Under the pieces are notes generated by a model. It was given only the letters and a program-made list of their open reading frames with translations, ran no database searches and had not been told where the DNA came from. Shown in pieces: positions 8,388 through 16,724 of a DNA stretch of 64,000 bases. This DNA is from Streptomyces finlayi (GTDB lineage: Bacteria > Actinomycetota > Actinomycetes > Streptomycetales > Streptomycetaceae). The stretch is from contig NZ_CP045702.1 in assembly GCF_014216315.1 (NCBI RefSeq), forward strand, positions 5,084,001 to 5,148,000. The letters are read 5' to 3'. Positions within the stretch are counted from its first letter, which is position 1; every line of letters begins with the position of its first letter. The translations under genes and the position numbers were made by a program.

Positions 8388-9647
8388 ATGCTGCTGAGAT
8401 TCCGCACGGCCAACGTGCGGTCACTGCGCGACGAGCAGGAGCTGACGTTCGTCGTGCCCGAGGACGAGCCGAGCGTCTCCGCACGGCGCGTCGAGTTGGC
8501 CGGGGGCGCGGTGGGCGTGCTTCCCCTGATCGGCGTCTTCGGCGCCAACGCCTCGGGCAAGTCGAACGTCCTGGCCGCCATGACGGACATGAGCGGCGCG
8601 GTACAGAACTCGTATGCGCGCTGGGCCTCGTACGACGGCACGGATCGCGTCCCCTTCGCGCTGGACTCCAAGGGGGACGCGGAGCCGAGCTTCTACGAGG
8701 TGGACGTCGTCCTCGACGGGATCCGCTGGACGTACGGCTTCGAGCTGGGTTCGGAGCGGGTCGAGGCCGAGTGGCTGCACAGCTACCCCCGTGGCCACCG
8801 GCAGGTGTGGCTGGACCGCGACGCCTCGCGCCCCAAGGTCTACGACTGGCCGGGCGCCCGGGTGAAGGACCGCTCCGGCCTGGAGCGGCGTACCCGGCCG
8901 AACGCCCTGGTGCTCTCCACGGCGGGCACGGACAATCACCCACAGCTGACCCCCTTGTTCCACTGGTTCCGCCGCAACCTCTGGCTGATCGATCCCGAGG
9001 TCGAGCGCCAGGAACGGGAGACGTTCACGACGCGCCAGCTGTCAGGGGCCCGGGCAGGCCGTATCAACGAACTGCTGCGGGTCGCGGACCTCGGCATCAC
9101 CGGAGCCGAGACGGTCGAGGTGGGCAAGGGACGCCCTGAGGTGCGCCTCACCCACCGGTCCGCTGCGGGGGACGTCTCCCTCGACTGGCGGAACGAGTCG
9201 TACGGCACCCGCTCCTGGTTCGCTCTGCTCGGCCCGTTGCTGCTGGCCCTGGACGAAGGCGCGGTGCTGCTCGTCGACGAGCTCGACGCCAGCCTGCACC
9301 CGCGTTTCGCGGCCGAGGTCGTCAGACTCTTCCACGACCCCCAGGCAAATCCCAAGGGCGCGCAGCTCGTCTTCACCTCGCACGATCCGTCCGTGCTCAC
9401 CACACCGAGCGGGGGCCGTCTGCTGGAGCCCGCGCAGGTGTGGCTCACCGAGAAGGACGAGGACGGGGCGACCCAGCTGTACCCGCTGACCGCCGCTTCC
9501 CCGGGGGAGGAAGAGGACCTGATGAAGTCCTACCTGGCCGGGGCGTTCGGAGCCGTTCCCGCCTTGCTGGAGGGGCAGATCGCGCGGCGGTTGCTGGCGG
9601 CGAACGAGCGGGAACGCGCGTACGAGGCGGAGCGGAGCGGCAGCTGA
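8388..9647 (+). CDS. AAA ATPase of the RloA/AbiL type (SMC/OLD-like)
   Basis: A 419-residue ATP-binding protein. The N-terminus LLRFRTANVRSLRDEQELTF is typical of OLD/RecF-like ATPases. Walker A is GANASGKSN near residue 50. Signature-like and Walker B elements appear late, with LLVDELDASLHPRFAAEVVRLF and then the H-loop TSHDPSVL. Such ATPases pair with RloB proteins in the RloA-RloB and AbiL abortive-infection modules. The TGA overlaps the start of the RloB gene (TGATG), so the two are coupled. It opens defence island 1 next to a type I methylase, where these pairs are often found. The target and trigger are unknown. Confidence 0.8.
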   Translation: MLLRFRTANVRSLRDEQELTFVVPEDEPSVSARRVELAGGAVGVLPLIGVFGANASGKSNVLAAMTDMSGAVQNSYARWASYDGTDRVPFALDSKGDAEPSFYEVDVVLDGIRWTYGFELGSERVEAEWLHSYPRGHRQVWLDRDASRPKVYDWPGARVKDRSGLERRTRPNALVLSTAGTDNHPQLTPLFHWFRRNLWLIDPEVERQERETFTTRQLSGARAGRINELLRVADLGITGAETVEVGKGRPEVRLTHRSAAGDVSLDWRNESYGTRSWFALLGPLLLALDEGAVLLVDELDASLHPRFAAEVVRLFHDPQANPKGAQLVFTSHDPSVLTTPSGGRLLEPAQVWLTEKDEDGATQLYPLTAASPGEEEDLMKSYLAGAFGAVPALLEGQIARRLLAANERERAYEAERSGS

Positions 9648-10306
9648 TGGCGCGTACGAGGGGGAAGGACTCGCTGGGGCCCGCAAGCAAGGGGCAGCGG
9701 CGTAACAAGATCGTTCATGTCTTCACCGAGGGGCGGGTCACCGAGCCCCAGTACATCGAGATCGTTCGCGGCCGGGCCGGTGCGACCGGTATCGAGGTCC
9801 GGATCGCCAACGAGTCCGCGCCAGGGTCGCAGCGGAAGCCCATCACTCTGGTCGAGGCGGCGGCGCGGGTGATGCGTGAGGAGACGCGGGCCGCGAAGAA
9901 GGCGAAACTCGCCCAGAAGTTCTGGCCGGAGGTCTGGTGCCTGTTCGACCGGGACGAGCACCAGCAGATCTCGGACGCCTTCAAGCTGGCGAAAGAGGCG
10001 GGCGTACAGATCGCCTTCTCCCACCCCTGCTTCGAGGTCTGGCGGCTGCTCCACCACAAGCCGGTCCAGGGCACCTTCGGTGGTGTCTGCGGGGAGGCGG
10101 TGAAGCAGCTCCCCTTCGCGAACAGCGCCGAGAACATCAAAAGCGTGCTGTCCGACCAGATTCCGAAGGGCAGCTTCGCCCGGGCGAAGAAGCGGGCCCA
10201 GGAGATGAACGCCCAGCATCCCGCCCACAAGGCCATGGACCTGCGGGACCCGTTCACGGACGTGTACGAGTTCGTCGAGAAGGGTCTCGGTATCACCACG
10301 TACTGA
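9647..10306 (+). CDS. RloB-like protein (TOPRIM-type nuclease partner)
   Basis: A 219-residue RloB family protein. It has a basic N-terminal lead, then VHVFTEGRVTEPQYIEIVR, where the Glu residues match the first TOPRIM acidic motif, and WCLFDRDEHQQI, which supplies the DxD-type motif. SHPCFEVWRLLH follows, also typical of the family. It probably acts as the nuclease or effector of the two-gene module with the upstream ATPase. The start is fixed by the 3-base overlap with the ATPase stop. A hairpin terminator follows at 10319-10344. RloB function is inferred from the family name and TOPRIM-like residues. Confidence 0.8.
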   Translation: MARTRGKDSLGPASKGQRRNKIVHVFTEGRVTEPQYIEIVRGRAGATGIEVRIANESAPGSQRKPITLVEAAARVMREETRAAKKAKLAQKFWPEVWCLFDRDEHQQISDAFKLAKEAGVQIAFSHPCFEVWRLLHHKPVQGTFGGVCGEAVKQLPFANSAENIKSVLSDQIPKGSFARAKKRAQEMNAQHPAHKAMDLRDPFTDVYEFVEKGLGITTY

Positions 10307-10318
10307 CAGAGGGTGACA

Positions 10319-10344
10319 GCTCGGGTCCGGGTTATCACCCGAGC
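10319..10344. terminator. terminator after the RloB gene
   Basis: Perfect 8-bp inverted repeat GCTCGGGT / ACCCGAGC (10319-10326, 10337-10344) with a 10-base loop. It sits between the ATPase-RloB pair and the methylase gene, suggesting separate transcripts. Confidence 0.55.
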
Positions 10345-10398
10345 CCCGAATCGCCGTAGGGTTCCCAGGTCGTATCGGCTCGCAGGGAAGACGGTGAC

Positions 10399-13300
10399 GT
10401 GGCCAAGCTCACGCTCGCGCAGTTGGAGCGGCATCTCTTCGCCGCCGCGGACATTCTCCGCGGCACGATGGATGCCTCCGAGTACAAGGACTACATCTTC
10501 GGCCTGCTGTTCCTGAAGCGGGCCAACGACGAGTTCGAGGCAGCACGCGAGCGGATCAGGGAGAGCGCACCACAGGGCCTGACCGGGGAGAACCTGGAAG
10601 GCTGGCTGGAGAAGCCGACCCCCTACAACACCAGTGGAGTCCTCTTCGTTCCGGAGAAGGCCCGCTGGGCCAGGATCTCGTCAGGCGTCCACAACATCAA
10701 CGAGGAATTCCTGCGGCCCGCGCTCCAGGCCCTCGAAGGGCAGAACACCAAGCTCAAGGGCCTCTTCGATCAGCTCGACTTCAACCGCATCGGCGGCTCG
10801 GGCGCCACGGCCGGCGCGGCGAAGCTCGCCGACCACCGACTGAAGCTGCTGATCGCCCACTTCGGGCGGGTGCGCCTGAGGACGGACGACTTCGAGTTCC
10901 CCGACCTGATCGGCGCCGCGTACGAGTACCTGATCAAGGAGTTCGCCGACACGGCCGGCCGGAAGGGCGGCGAGTTCTACACCCCGCGTGCCGTGGTCCG
11001 GATGATGGTCGAGCTGCTCGACCCCAAGGACGGTACGCGCATCTACGACCCCTGCGTCGGCTCGGGCGGCATGCTCATCCACGCCAAGGAGTACGTGGAG
11101 GAGCACGGCGGCGACGCCACGAACATGTTCTTCGCGGGCCAGGATGCCAACAGCGGCTCCTGGATCATGTCCACGATGAACATGGTGCTGCACGGCGTCA
11201 GCACCCGCTTCGACCTGCGGACCGGCGACACCCTGTCGGAACCGGCGCACACTCCGAAGTCCGACGACGACCGTTACGACGGCGTACTGAGCAATCCGCC
11301 GTTCTCCATGGACTACTCGTACGAGAGCTTCCCGCACAAGGCGGAGCGGGCGAAGTACGGCGCGACGAGTGAGCGCGGCAAGGCCGACCTGATGTTCCTC
11401 CAGCACATGCTCTGGATGACCAAGCAGGAGGGGCGCGGCGGCATGGTCATCACGGTCATGCCGCACGGTGTGCTCTTCCGGGGCGGCGGCGAGCGGGACA
11501 TCCGCGCCGACCTGATCGAGAAGGACGCGATCGAGGCGGTCATCGGCCTCGCCCCGAACCTCTTCTACGGCACGGGCATCCCCGCCTGCATCCTGGTGCT
11601 CCGCCCGCCCGGCAAGAAGGACCGCGACCGGGAGGGCAAGATCCTCTTCGTCAACGCCGACCGCGAGTACCACGCGGAACGGGCACAGAACGTGCTGCTG
11701 CCCGAGCACACGGAGAAGATCGTCACCACGTTCCGCGCGCGGGAGGACGTACCCGGCTTCGCCCGGTGGGTCGACCGTGAGGAGCTGCGGGAGAACGACT
11801 ACAACCTCAACATCCGCCGGTACGTGGACAATACGCCCCCGCCGGAGCCGCAGGACGTGCGGGCGCACCTGACGGGCGGGATGCCGCGCGCCGAGATCGA
11901 GGCGAAGCAGGACCTGCTCGGCGCGTACGGAATCCGGCTGGAGGACCTGTTCGCGGAGCGGGACCCGGTGGACCCGGCGTACGTCGACTTCCTCCCTGAG
12001 GACGAGCGCCCGGATGCGGCCCGGCTGGCGGAGCTGACGCGCCCCCGTGAAGAGGCGTTGCGGATGGTCTTCGCCAAGTGGTGGGACGAGGAGGCCCGTC
12101 ACCTGGAGGCCGTCGCCGCCACGGATGAGCGCCTGGCCGACCTGACGGCCTCGGAGCGCAAGGCGGCGCTGATGGCCGTACGGGGTTCGCTGATCGAGTC
12201 GTTCGTGAAGCGGCTCGGCGGGATCGGCCTCCTCGACCGGTACGCGCTCGCGGGCGCGGTGGCCGGCTGGTGGTACGAGGCCAAGTACGACCTGCTGGCC
12301 CTGTCGGAGAACGGGTTCGCGGGGGTTCTCGACGGCTGGGTCGAGAACGTCGAGACGCTGCTCGCGCCCGAACAGGACCCGAAGACGAGGAAGCTGCGCA
12401 AGCGCACGGCGGCGGAGCGGCGCCAGGCGTACGACCACAAGGTGGTCGCGGCGATCGTCCCGGAGTTCCTGACGGAACTGGCCGAGGCGGACGTCCGCAA
12501 GGCGGAGCTGGACGCGCGCTGGAAGGAACTCAACGCGGAGCCGGAGGCGTCGGAGGACGGCGAGACCGAAGGTGACGAGGACGCTGTCACACGGGAACAG
12601 GTCGAACTGAGCGTGGAGCAGCTGGCGGAGCTGGCGCACGTGAAGAAGGAGCGCACGAAGGCGGCGGCGCGCGTCAAGGAGCTTGAAGCGGAATTCTGCT
12701 TCGCCTCATGGTCAGTGTCCGACAGGCCGGCGGAGGGCCCGTCGCGTCTGATCGCGGCCCGGCAGCGGTTGGCGGACGACCTGGAGGAAGAGCGTCGGGT
12801 CGTCCTGGAGGTTGTCCTGCAGGGGCTGAGAAGAAGAGTCGCTGACCTCGTACAAGATCGACGCCAGGAACTTGTACGGGCCTACGAGAACTGGCAAGAG
12901 AAATACGGGATCTCCTTCGAGGAGATCGAGCATCAGCTCAGTGGCACGGCGGCAGGGGTCGTCGCGCACAATCCCTGGTCCCAGCAGAGTGCTTGGTCTT
13001 CGATACCTAGCCACCTGGGAGTGGATGCCGATCGCGATTCCATCGCCGACCTTCTTTACTCGCTGATCGACGCCGAGAAGGAAGTTGAAGGAGAGATTTC
13101 CAAACTGGGCGTCGAGGAAATGCTTTTGCTACTTCCGCTGGTCGACCTCGGTGGGACGAGCCGGGTCCAGCGACGTCCACTGCGCGAACTGGTCTCCTTG
13201 GCGCGACCCGAAGATGCCGGTCTGCGGGGGAGTCGGTCCGAGGTGCCGGTCGTACGGCCGTCCTGCCTGACCGAACGTGAGCTGACGCCGGCCGGGCTCC

Positions 13301-13761
13301 GACTTCCCGCGGGTCGAATCCCAGATGGTCTGGGACGCCAGGCGACAATGTTGGACCCTGGGGACGTTTTGCTCGCCGCAGTTGCTCCGGACGGGCGTCG
13401 GGTCCATGCATCGGTATGGCGCGGGCAACGGAACCAGGTAACTCACGGCAGCGGCATCATCTGCCTGAAGCCCGACGTCGGATACCTCGTCCCGGACTAT
13501 CTCGTGGCGTGGCTGATGCTTCCGACGTCCCAGAAGCGAATCTACGAGGTGGCGCGGTCCGCGCACGGTGCGAACGTGCTGCACCCTGCTCGACTGCTCG
13601 ACGTTGAAGTCGAATTGCCGAGTATGAGTGAACAGAGGGAGTTCGTTCGACGCCTCACCGGAATTGTTTCGGAAGGACAGGTGCGCCGTGTTCAGCTCGC
13701 GAAACTGCACCGCGTGAAGGAGATCCTGATGAACAACCTCACGCGCTCGGAGAATGGCTGA
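10399..13761 (+). CDS. hsdM: type I restriction-modification DNA methylase with a fused specificity-like C-terminal tail
   Basis: A 1120-residue protein. The N-terminal half is HsdM: LERHLFAAADILRGTMDASEYKDYIFG, then GGEFYTPRAVVRMMVELL near residue 190, the AdoMet loop DPCVGSGGM near 217 and the catalytic NPPFSMD near 298 (N6-adenine methylase). A charged, Glu-rich linker follows (about 690-790). The last 200 residues contain DPGDVLLAA and a C-terminal LPSMSEQREFVRRL coiled segment like one half of an HsdS target-recognition subunit. No separate hsdS or complete hsdR follows. Start GTG at 10399 has AGGGAAG about 10 bases upstream. It may be a methylase-specificity fusion or a fusion produced by decay; recognition by the tail is an inference. 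Confidence 0.85.
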   Translation: MAKLTLAQLERHLFAAADILRGTMDASEYKDYIFGLLFLKRANDEFEAARERIRESAPQGLTGENLEGWLEKPTPYNTSGVLFVPEKARWARISSGVHNINEEFLRPALQALEGQNTKLKGLFDQLDFNRIGGSGATAGAAKLADHRLKLLIAHFGRVRLRTDDFEFPDLIGAAYEYLIKEFADTAGRKGGEFYTPRAVVRMMVELLDPKDGTRIYDPCVGSGGMLIHAKEYVEEHGGDATNMFFAGQDANSGSWIMSTMNMVLHGVSTRFDLRTGDTLSEPAHTPKSDDDRYDGVLSNPPFSMDYSYESFPHKAERAKYGATSERGKADLMFLQHMLWMTKQEGRGGMVITVMPHGVLFRGGGERDIRADLIEKDAIEAVIGLAPNLFYGTGIPACILVLRPPGKKDRDREGKILFVNADREYHAERAQNVLLPEHTEKIVTTFRAREDVPGFARWVDREELRENDYNLNIRRYVDNTPPPEPQDVRAHLTGGMPRAEIEAKQDLLGAYGIRLEDLFAERDPVDPAYVDFLPEDERPDAARLAELTRPREEALRMVFAKWWDEEARHLEAVAATDERLADLTASERKAALMAVRGSLIESFVKRLGGIGLLDRYALAGAVAGWWYEAKYDLLALSENGFAGVLDGWVENVETLLAPEQDPKTRKLRKRTAAERRQAYDHKVVAAIVPEFLTELAEADVRKAELDARWKELNAEPEASEDGETEGDEDAVTREQVELSVEQLAELAHVKKERTKAAARVKELEAEFCFASWSVSDRPAEGPSRLIAARQRLADDLEEERRVVLEVVLQGLRRRVADLVQDRRQELVRAYENWQEKYGISFEEIEHQLSGTAAGVVAHNPWSQQSAWSSIPSHLGVDADRDSIADLLYSLIDAEKEVEGEISKLGVEEMLLLLPLVDLGGTSRVQRRPLRELVSLARPEDAGLRGSRSEVPVVRPSCLTERELTPAGLRLPAGRIPDGLGRQATMLDPGDVLLAAVAPDGRRVHASVWRGQRNQVTHGSGIICLKPDVGYLVPDYLVAWLMLPTSQKRIYEVARSAHGANVLHPARLLDVEVELPSMSEQREFVRRLTGIVSEGQVRRVQLAKLHRVKEILMNNLTRSENG

Positions 13762-13996
13762 CCGCGTTCGGAGTCTCAGACGGTCGGCTATCTGCCTTCA
13801 CGGCTGTTATGAACGATGACCAAACGCCCGAGGGAAAGACCAGTGCGGGGCCGTGGGGAGTTTTGGAGTCGCGGATGGGGACGCCTGCTGGATAGCCATC
13901 CAAGACCTCGACGCAACTGCCGCCATCTCCACTGCTGTAGGACGACTTGCGCCAGCCGATCAGCACGGCCGCGTTCCGGATGGTGCGGTCAGTCAT
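13739..13996 (-). CDS. DUF397 protein with an aberrant C-terminus
   Basis: An 85-residue DUF397 protein. The N-terminal part (WRKSSYSSGDGGSCVEV, then VPIRDSKTPHGPALVF and W-SFI-AVKA) is standard. A normal member would stop soon after AVK; here about 17 extra residues (DSRPSETPNAVSHSPSA) read into, and overlap by 23 bases, the end of the methylase gene. This suggests the original stop was lost at an insertion or deletion junction near 13795. It overlaps the 3' end of the XRE gene by 8 bases, the usual XRE-DUF397 arrangement. DUF397 proteins act with their XRE partner in Streptomyces development-related regulation; the exact role here is unknown. Confidence 0.85.
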   Translation of the reverse strand: MTDRTIRNAAVLIGWRKSSYSSGDGGSCVEVLDGYPAGVPIRDSKTPHGPALVFPSGVWSSFITAVKADSRPSETPNAVSHSPSA

Positions 13997-14789
13997 GGTG
14001 CTCGTATTCCTTTGCCGTCGCCCTCAGTAGGGCGAGCGACTCCTTGCGGGGGAGCGCGTCGCCCAAGGCGAGAGTGTATGTGCGCTGCAACGTCTCGACC
14101 AGGGCGGGCGAGTCGTGCAGATTGCCCATGAGCACGCCCTCGCCGTAGGCGACCGGAGGCTGGTCGTCGAACATCATCAGCGACAGCATCCCCTGGAGCA
14201 GCGGGTGATAGCCCGCCCCGAAGGGGAGTACGTGCACGCGAACCCGCTCGCACTCCACCATGCCGATGATGTGGGTCAGTTGCTCCGCCATGATCTCCGG
14301 GTTCCCGACGTGGCGACGCAAGACAGCCTCGTCCACGAGGGCACAGAACAGCGGAGTGACGGGGTCGGAGAGGATCTTTCCTCGGTTCAACCGTGTGACA
14401 AGGAGCCTGTCACATTCCTCTTCACTCCGTGGAGTGGCGGTCGGCCGCAGAACCGCACGGGCGTACCCCTCCGTCTGGAGAACTCCGGGCACGAGGGACA
14501 GGGCAAACTCATGGATCACGGTCGCCTGCTGCTCAAGCTCCAGCGCCGCCTCGAAGTAGTCCGCGACCGCCACGTCTTGCTTCGGCAGGAAGCTCTGCAG
14601 GACATTGCCCGTGCCCAGCGCCCTGTCCAGCCTCCGCGCGTCCTCCTTCGACGGCGTGCGGCGGCCCGCCTCGATGTGGGCGATGTGTGAGCGCGTCATG
14701 ATCGCGATGTCGGCCAGCTCCTGTTGGGTAAGGCCGGCCGCCTCGCGCTGCGCCTTCAGCCACTCGCCGTAGACGTTGGTCATCGTCAA
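13989..14789 (-). CDS. XRE family regulator (DUF5753 type) paired with DUF397
   Basis: A 266-residue regulator. The N-terminal HTH_XRE spans about residues 8-65 (LKAQREAAGLTQQELADIA, IMTRSHIAHIEAGRRTPS). The remainder is the DUF5753-like sensor region with IHEFALSLVPGVLQTEGYARAVL and VRVHVLPFGAGYHPLLQG. It is followed by its DUF397 partner with an 8-base overlap. The pair, plus a conserved leader, looks like a cassette inserted between the methylase gene and an HsdR fragment. A second, related cassette lies at 39225-40269. It is probably autoregulated from the leader at 14790-14955. Confidence 0.9.
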   Translation of the reverse strand: MTMTNVYGEWLKAQREAAGLTQQELADIAIMTRSHIAHIEAGRRTPSKEDARRLDRALGTGNVLQSFLPKQDVAVADYFEAALELEQQATVIHEFALSLVPGVLQTEGYARAVLRPTATPRSEEECDRLLVTRLNRGKILSDPVTPLFCALVDEAVLRRHVGNPEIMAEQLTHIIGMVECERVRVHVLPFGAGYHPLLQGMLSLMMFDDQPPVAYGEGVLMGNLHDSPALVETLQRTYTLALGDALPRKESLALLRATAKEYEHHD

Positions 14790-14849
14790 CTCCCTTGTGA
14801 CAAACGCTGCGTCACACCGAACCCCCTGTTCAGGGTAGCCATACCGGTC

Positions 14850-14955
14850 TCACGCTGTGAGGGAATCGCTACAGAGTGCAGTTTCCGGCGGGCGGACGAG
14901 CCCGGCGGAGCCGCACACGCGAGACCCCCGCGACCGACGTGAACGGTCCGGGGGT
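14850..14955. promoter_or_regulatory. XRE cassette leader: conserved CTGTGA...TCGCTACAG site and hairpin
   Basis: The leader upstream of the XRE gene carries CTGTGAGGGAATCGCTACAG (14855-14874) and, next to the divergent gene, a hairpin ACCCCCG-c-GACCG / CGGTC-CGGGGGT (14924-14955). Both elements recur, in the same order, in the leader of the second XRE cassette (40338-40419). The hairpin ends one base before the ATG at 14956, so its G-run could mask or serve as the ribosome binding site. It may be an attenuator or a terminator of the divergent transcript. Confidence 0.6.
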
Positions 14956-15942
14956 ATGGCCCTCAACTACAGAGACGCACTGGAACCGGCGGCGGAGGAG
15001 GTGCGCAGGTACCTCCGCGAGTACGCCGGTGTCATCGACGCCGACCTCGTCGACTTCGCCGCCGTGCGGTCCGCCGCCCTGGCCTTCGACGACGAGACCA
15101 CCCGCCTGGGCTTCGACCAGGTCCTGCACGAGTTTCTCGCCACGCTGGAGCGGGTCCTTCCGCACGAGCGGGGTCTGGACTACGTGGGCGAGGCCCGCCG
15201 TTGGGGGCTGCTGCAGAAGCGGATCCGTACCCTCCACCGCGATGCGGCGGGCGGCAGCTTCACGATGCGCATGTACGGGCGCAAGGTGCGCTCGCTGGTC
15301 GCCGAGTACCTGGAAGGCCCGGAGATCGACCAGGTGATCGCGCCCGTGTCGCTGGCGTCGCCATTGTTCGACGAGAAGGTGCGAGCCATGCCCGCGCGCG
15401 AGGCGGCGGCCGAGATGGGCCATGCCCTGCGCTTCCACCTGGAGGAGCGGGTGAAACGGGAGGACCCGGAGAAGTACGCGAGGCTCTCGCAGCGGCTGGA
15501 GGAGATCCTGCGGGAGATGCCCGGCCGGTTCGAGGACCAGATCCAGGAGTTCGGACCGCTCTTCGAACAGGTGCGCCGGGAGACCGAGGAGGATCCGAGG
15601 CTGGCGGGACTCACTCGGCTGGAGCAGGTGGTGTACCGCCTTCTGGACAGGGACGCGGTGGAGAACCCGGACATCGGCACGAGCAGGGCGGACCTGCGGA
15701 CCATAGCCGAAGCGGTGTGCGAGACGGCGGCCCTGATCATGGGCAAGAAGTCCTACCAGAGCCAGGATCAGGACATCACTCTTCTCGCCGGTGAAATCGA
15801 GACCGCGCTTCTCCACCACGGGATGCTGCCGGGCGACTCGGGCTGGGATCCGCTCAGCGCGCTCGCCCAGGGACTCGCGGCGTACGCCAACAGCAACCAG
15901 GAGCCGTTCCGGGCGAGGCTGAGGGGAGAATGGGCGGAGTGA
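14956..15942 (+). CDS. orphan C-terminal domain of a type I restriction subunit HsdR (DUF3387-like)
   Basis: A 328-residue protein that matches only the helical C-terminal region of HindI-type HsdR. Recognisable stretches are EARRWGLLQKRIRTLHRDA, then YGRKVRSLVAEYLEG, then DQVIAPVSLASPLFDEKV, then AEMGHALRFHLEERVKREDP and RLSQRLEEILREMPG. The N-terminal PD-(D/E)XK nuclease and the SF2 helicase domains, normally about 700 residues, are absent. The first codons (ATGGCCCTC) resemble the XRE cassette leader, so the reading frame seems to have been created at an insertion junction. It cannot restrict DNA by itself. It is open and coupled to the metallopeptidase gene (13-base overlap), so it may still be expressed, but I regard it as a remnant. 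Confidence 0.7.
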   Translation: MALNYRDALEPAAEEVRRYLREYAGVIDADLVDFAAVRSAALAFDDETTRLGFDQVLHEFLATLERVLPHERGLDYVGEARRWGLLQKRIRTLHRDAAGGSFTMRMYGRKVRSLVAEYLEGPEIDQVIAPVSLASPLFDEKVRAMPAREAAAEMGHALRFHLEERVKREDPEKYARLSQRLEEILREMPGRFEDQIQEFGPLFEQVRRETEEDPRLAGLTRLEQVVYRLLDRDAVENPDIGTSRADLRTIAEAVCETAALIMGKKSYQSQDQDITLLAGEIETALLHHGMLPGDSGWDPLSALAQGLAAYANSNQEPFRARLRGEWAE

Positions 15943-16724
15943 CCGCCTCCACCGTCGACTCCGCTTCACCGGTCGCCCTCGCCGAGGGCGACCGGCTCGC
16001 CGTCGACGGTCTGGTGCTGGACGTGCGCGTCAGCCCCCGGCGCAAGCGGTTCGCGCTCACGGTGGAGCTGGACGCCGAAGTCACACTGCACGCGCCCCAA
16101 GGACGTCCTGCGACCGACGCAGCGGACTTCGTCCGGGCACACCGGTCCTGGCTGCTGGCCAAACAGGCGCTGCGCGAGCGCACACGCCCGTTGAACCCGC
16201 CCAAGCGGCTCGCCGAAGGGGAGGTGTTCCGGTACCTGGGGCGCACCTATCGGCTGACCGTCGACGCCGACCGACCGGACGACGGCACCATAAGGCTCGT
16301 CGCCGGACGCCTGATCCTCAGTGGTGCACAGGCCACCGAACCAACCCGTGGCCAGTCGGCGCTCGTCGGCTGGTACTGCCGTGTCGGCCGGGAATGGGCA
16401 GGTGGCCGTATCCAGCCGTGGGCGGCGAGGATGGGGGTCGCCGAGCCCCTCGTAGAGGTGGCCGATCTCGGCGGTCGCTGGGGCAGCTACCTTCCGCCGG
16501 AGGGTGTGGTTGGCGTCGGTCGTATGCGTCTGGGATGGCCGCTGTTCCAACTGCCCATGCACCTTGTCGACTACGTGATCGCCCATGAGCTCGCCCATGT
16601 GCGCGTACCCGGGCACGGGACGGACTTCTGGCGGCTTCTCGGACGGGCTCTGCCCGAGTACGAGGAGAGACGGGCCGAGTTGGACGAACTCGGCAGGCGC
16701 ATGTGGATGGGCGACATCGCCTAG
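15930..16724 (+). CDS. YgjP/SprT-like zinc metallopeptidase (DUF45)
   Basis: A 264-residue M48-annotated, YgjP-like metallopeptidase. The zinc site HELAHVRVPGH begins at about residue 219 and is followed by GTDFWRLLGRALPEYEERR, the typical YgjP/WLM ending; LGGRWGSY upstream is also conserved. Such genes commonly follow hsdR in type I restriction loci, and this one overlaps the orphan HsdR fragment by 13 bases. It supports the idea that a complete HsdR once stood here. Its substrate is unknown. Its stop overlaps the convergent PucR gene by 4 bases. Confidence 0.85.
   Translation: MGGVTASTVDSASPVALAEGDRLAVDGLVLDVRVSPRRKRFALTVELDAEVTLHAPQGRPATDAADFVRAHRSWLLAKQALRERTRPLNPPKRLAEGEVFRYLGRTYRLTVDADRPDDGTIRLVAGRLILSGAQATEPTRGQSALVGWYCRVGREWAGGRIQPWAARMGVAEPLVEVADLGGRWGSYLPPEGVVGVGRMRLGWPLFQLPMHLVDYVIAHELAHVRVPGHGTDFWRLLGRALPEYEERRAELDELGRRMWMGDIA

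Noticed and set aside
8388..10306. PARIS (AriA-AriB) system
   Set aside because: The second protein has RloB features (TEGxxTExxY, FDRDE) rather than the DUF4435 pattern expected of AriB, and the context is a type I methylase.
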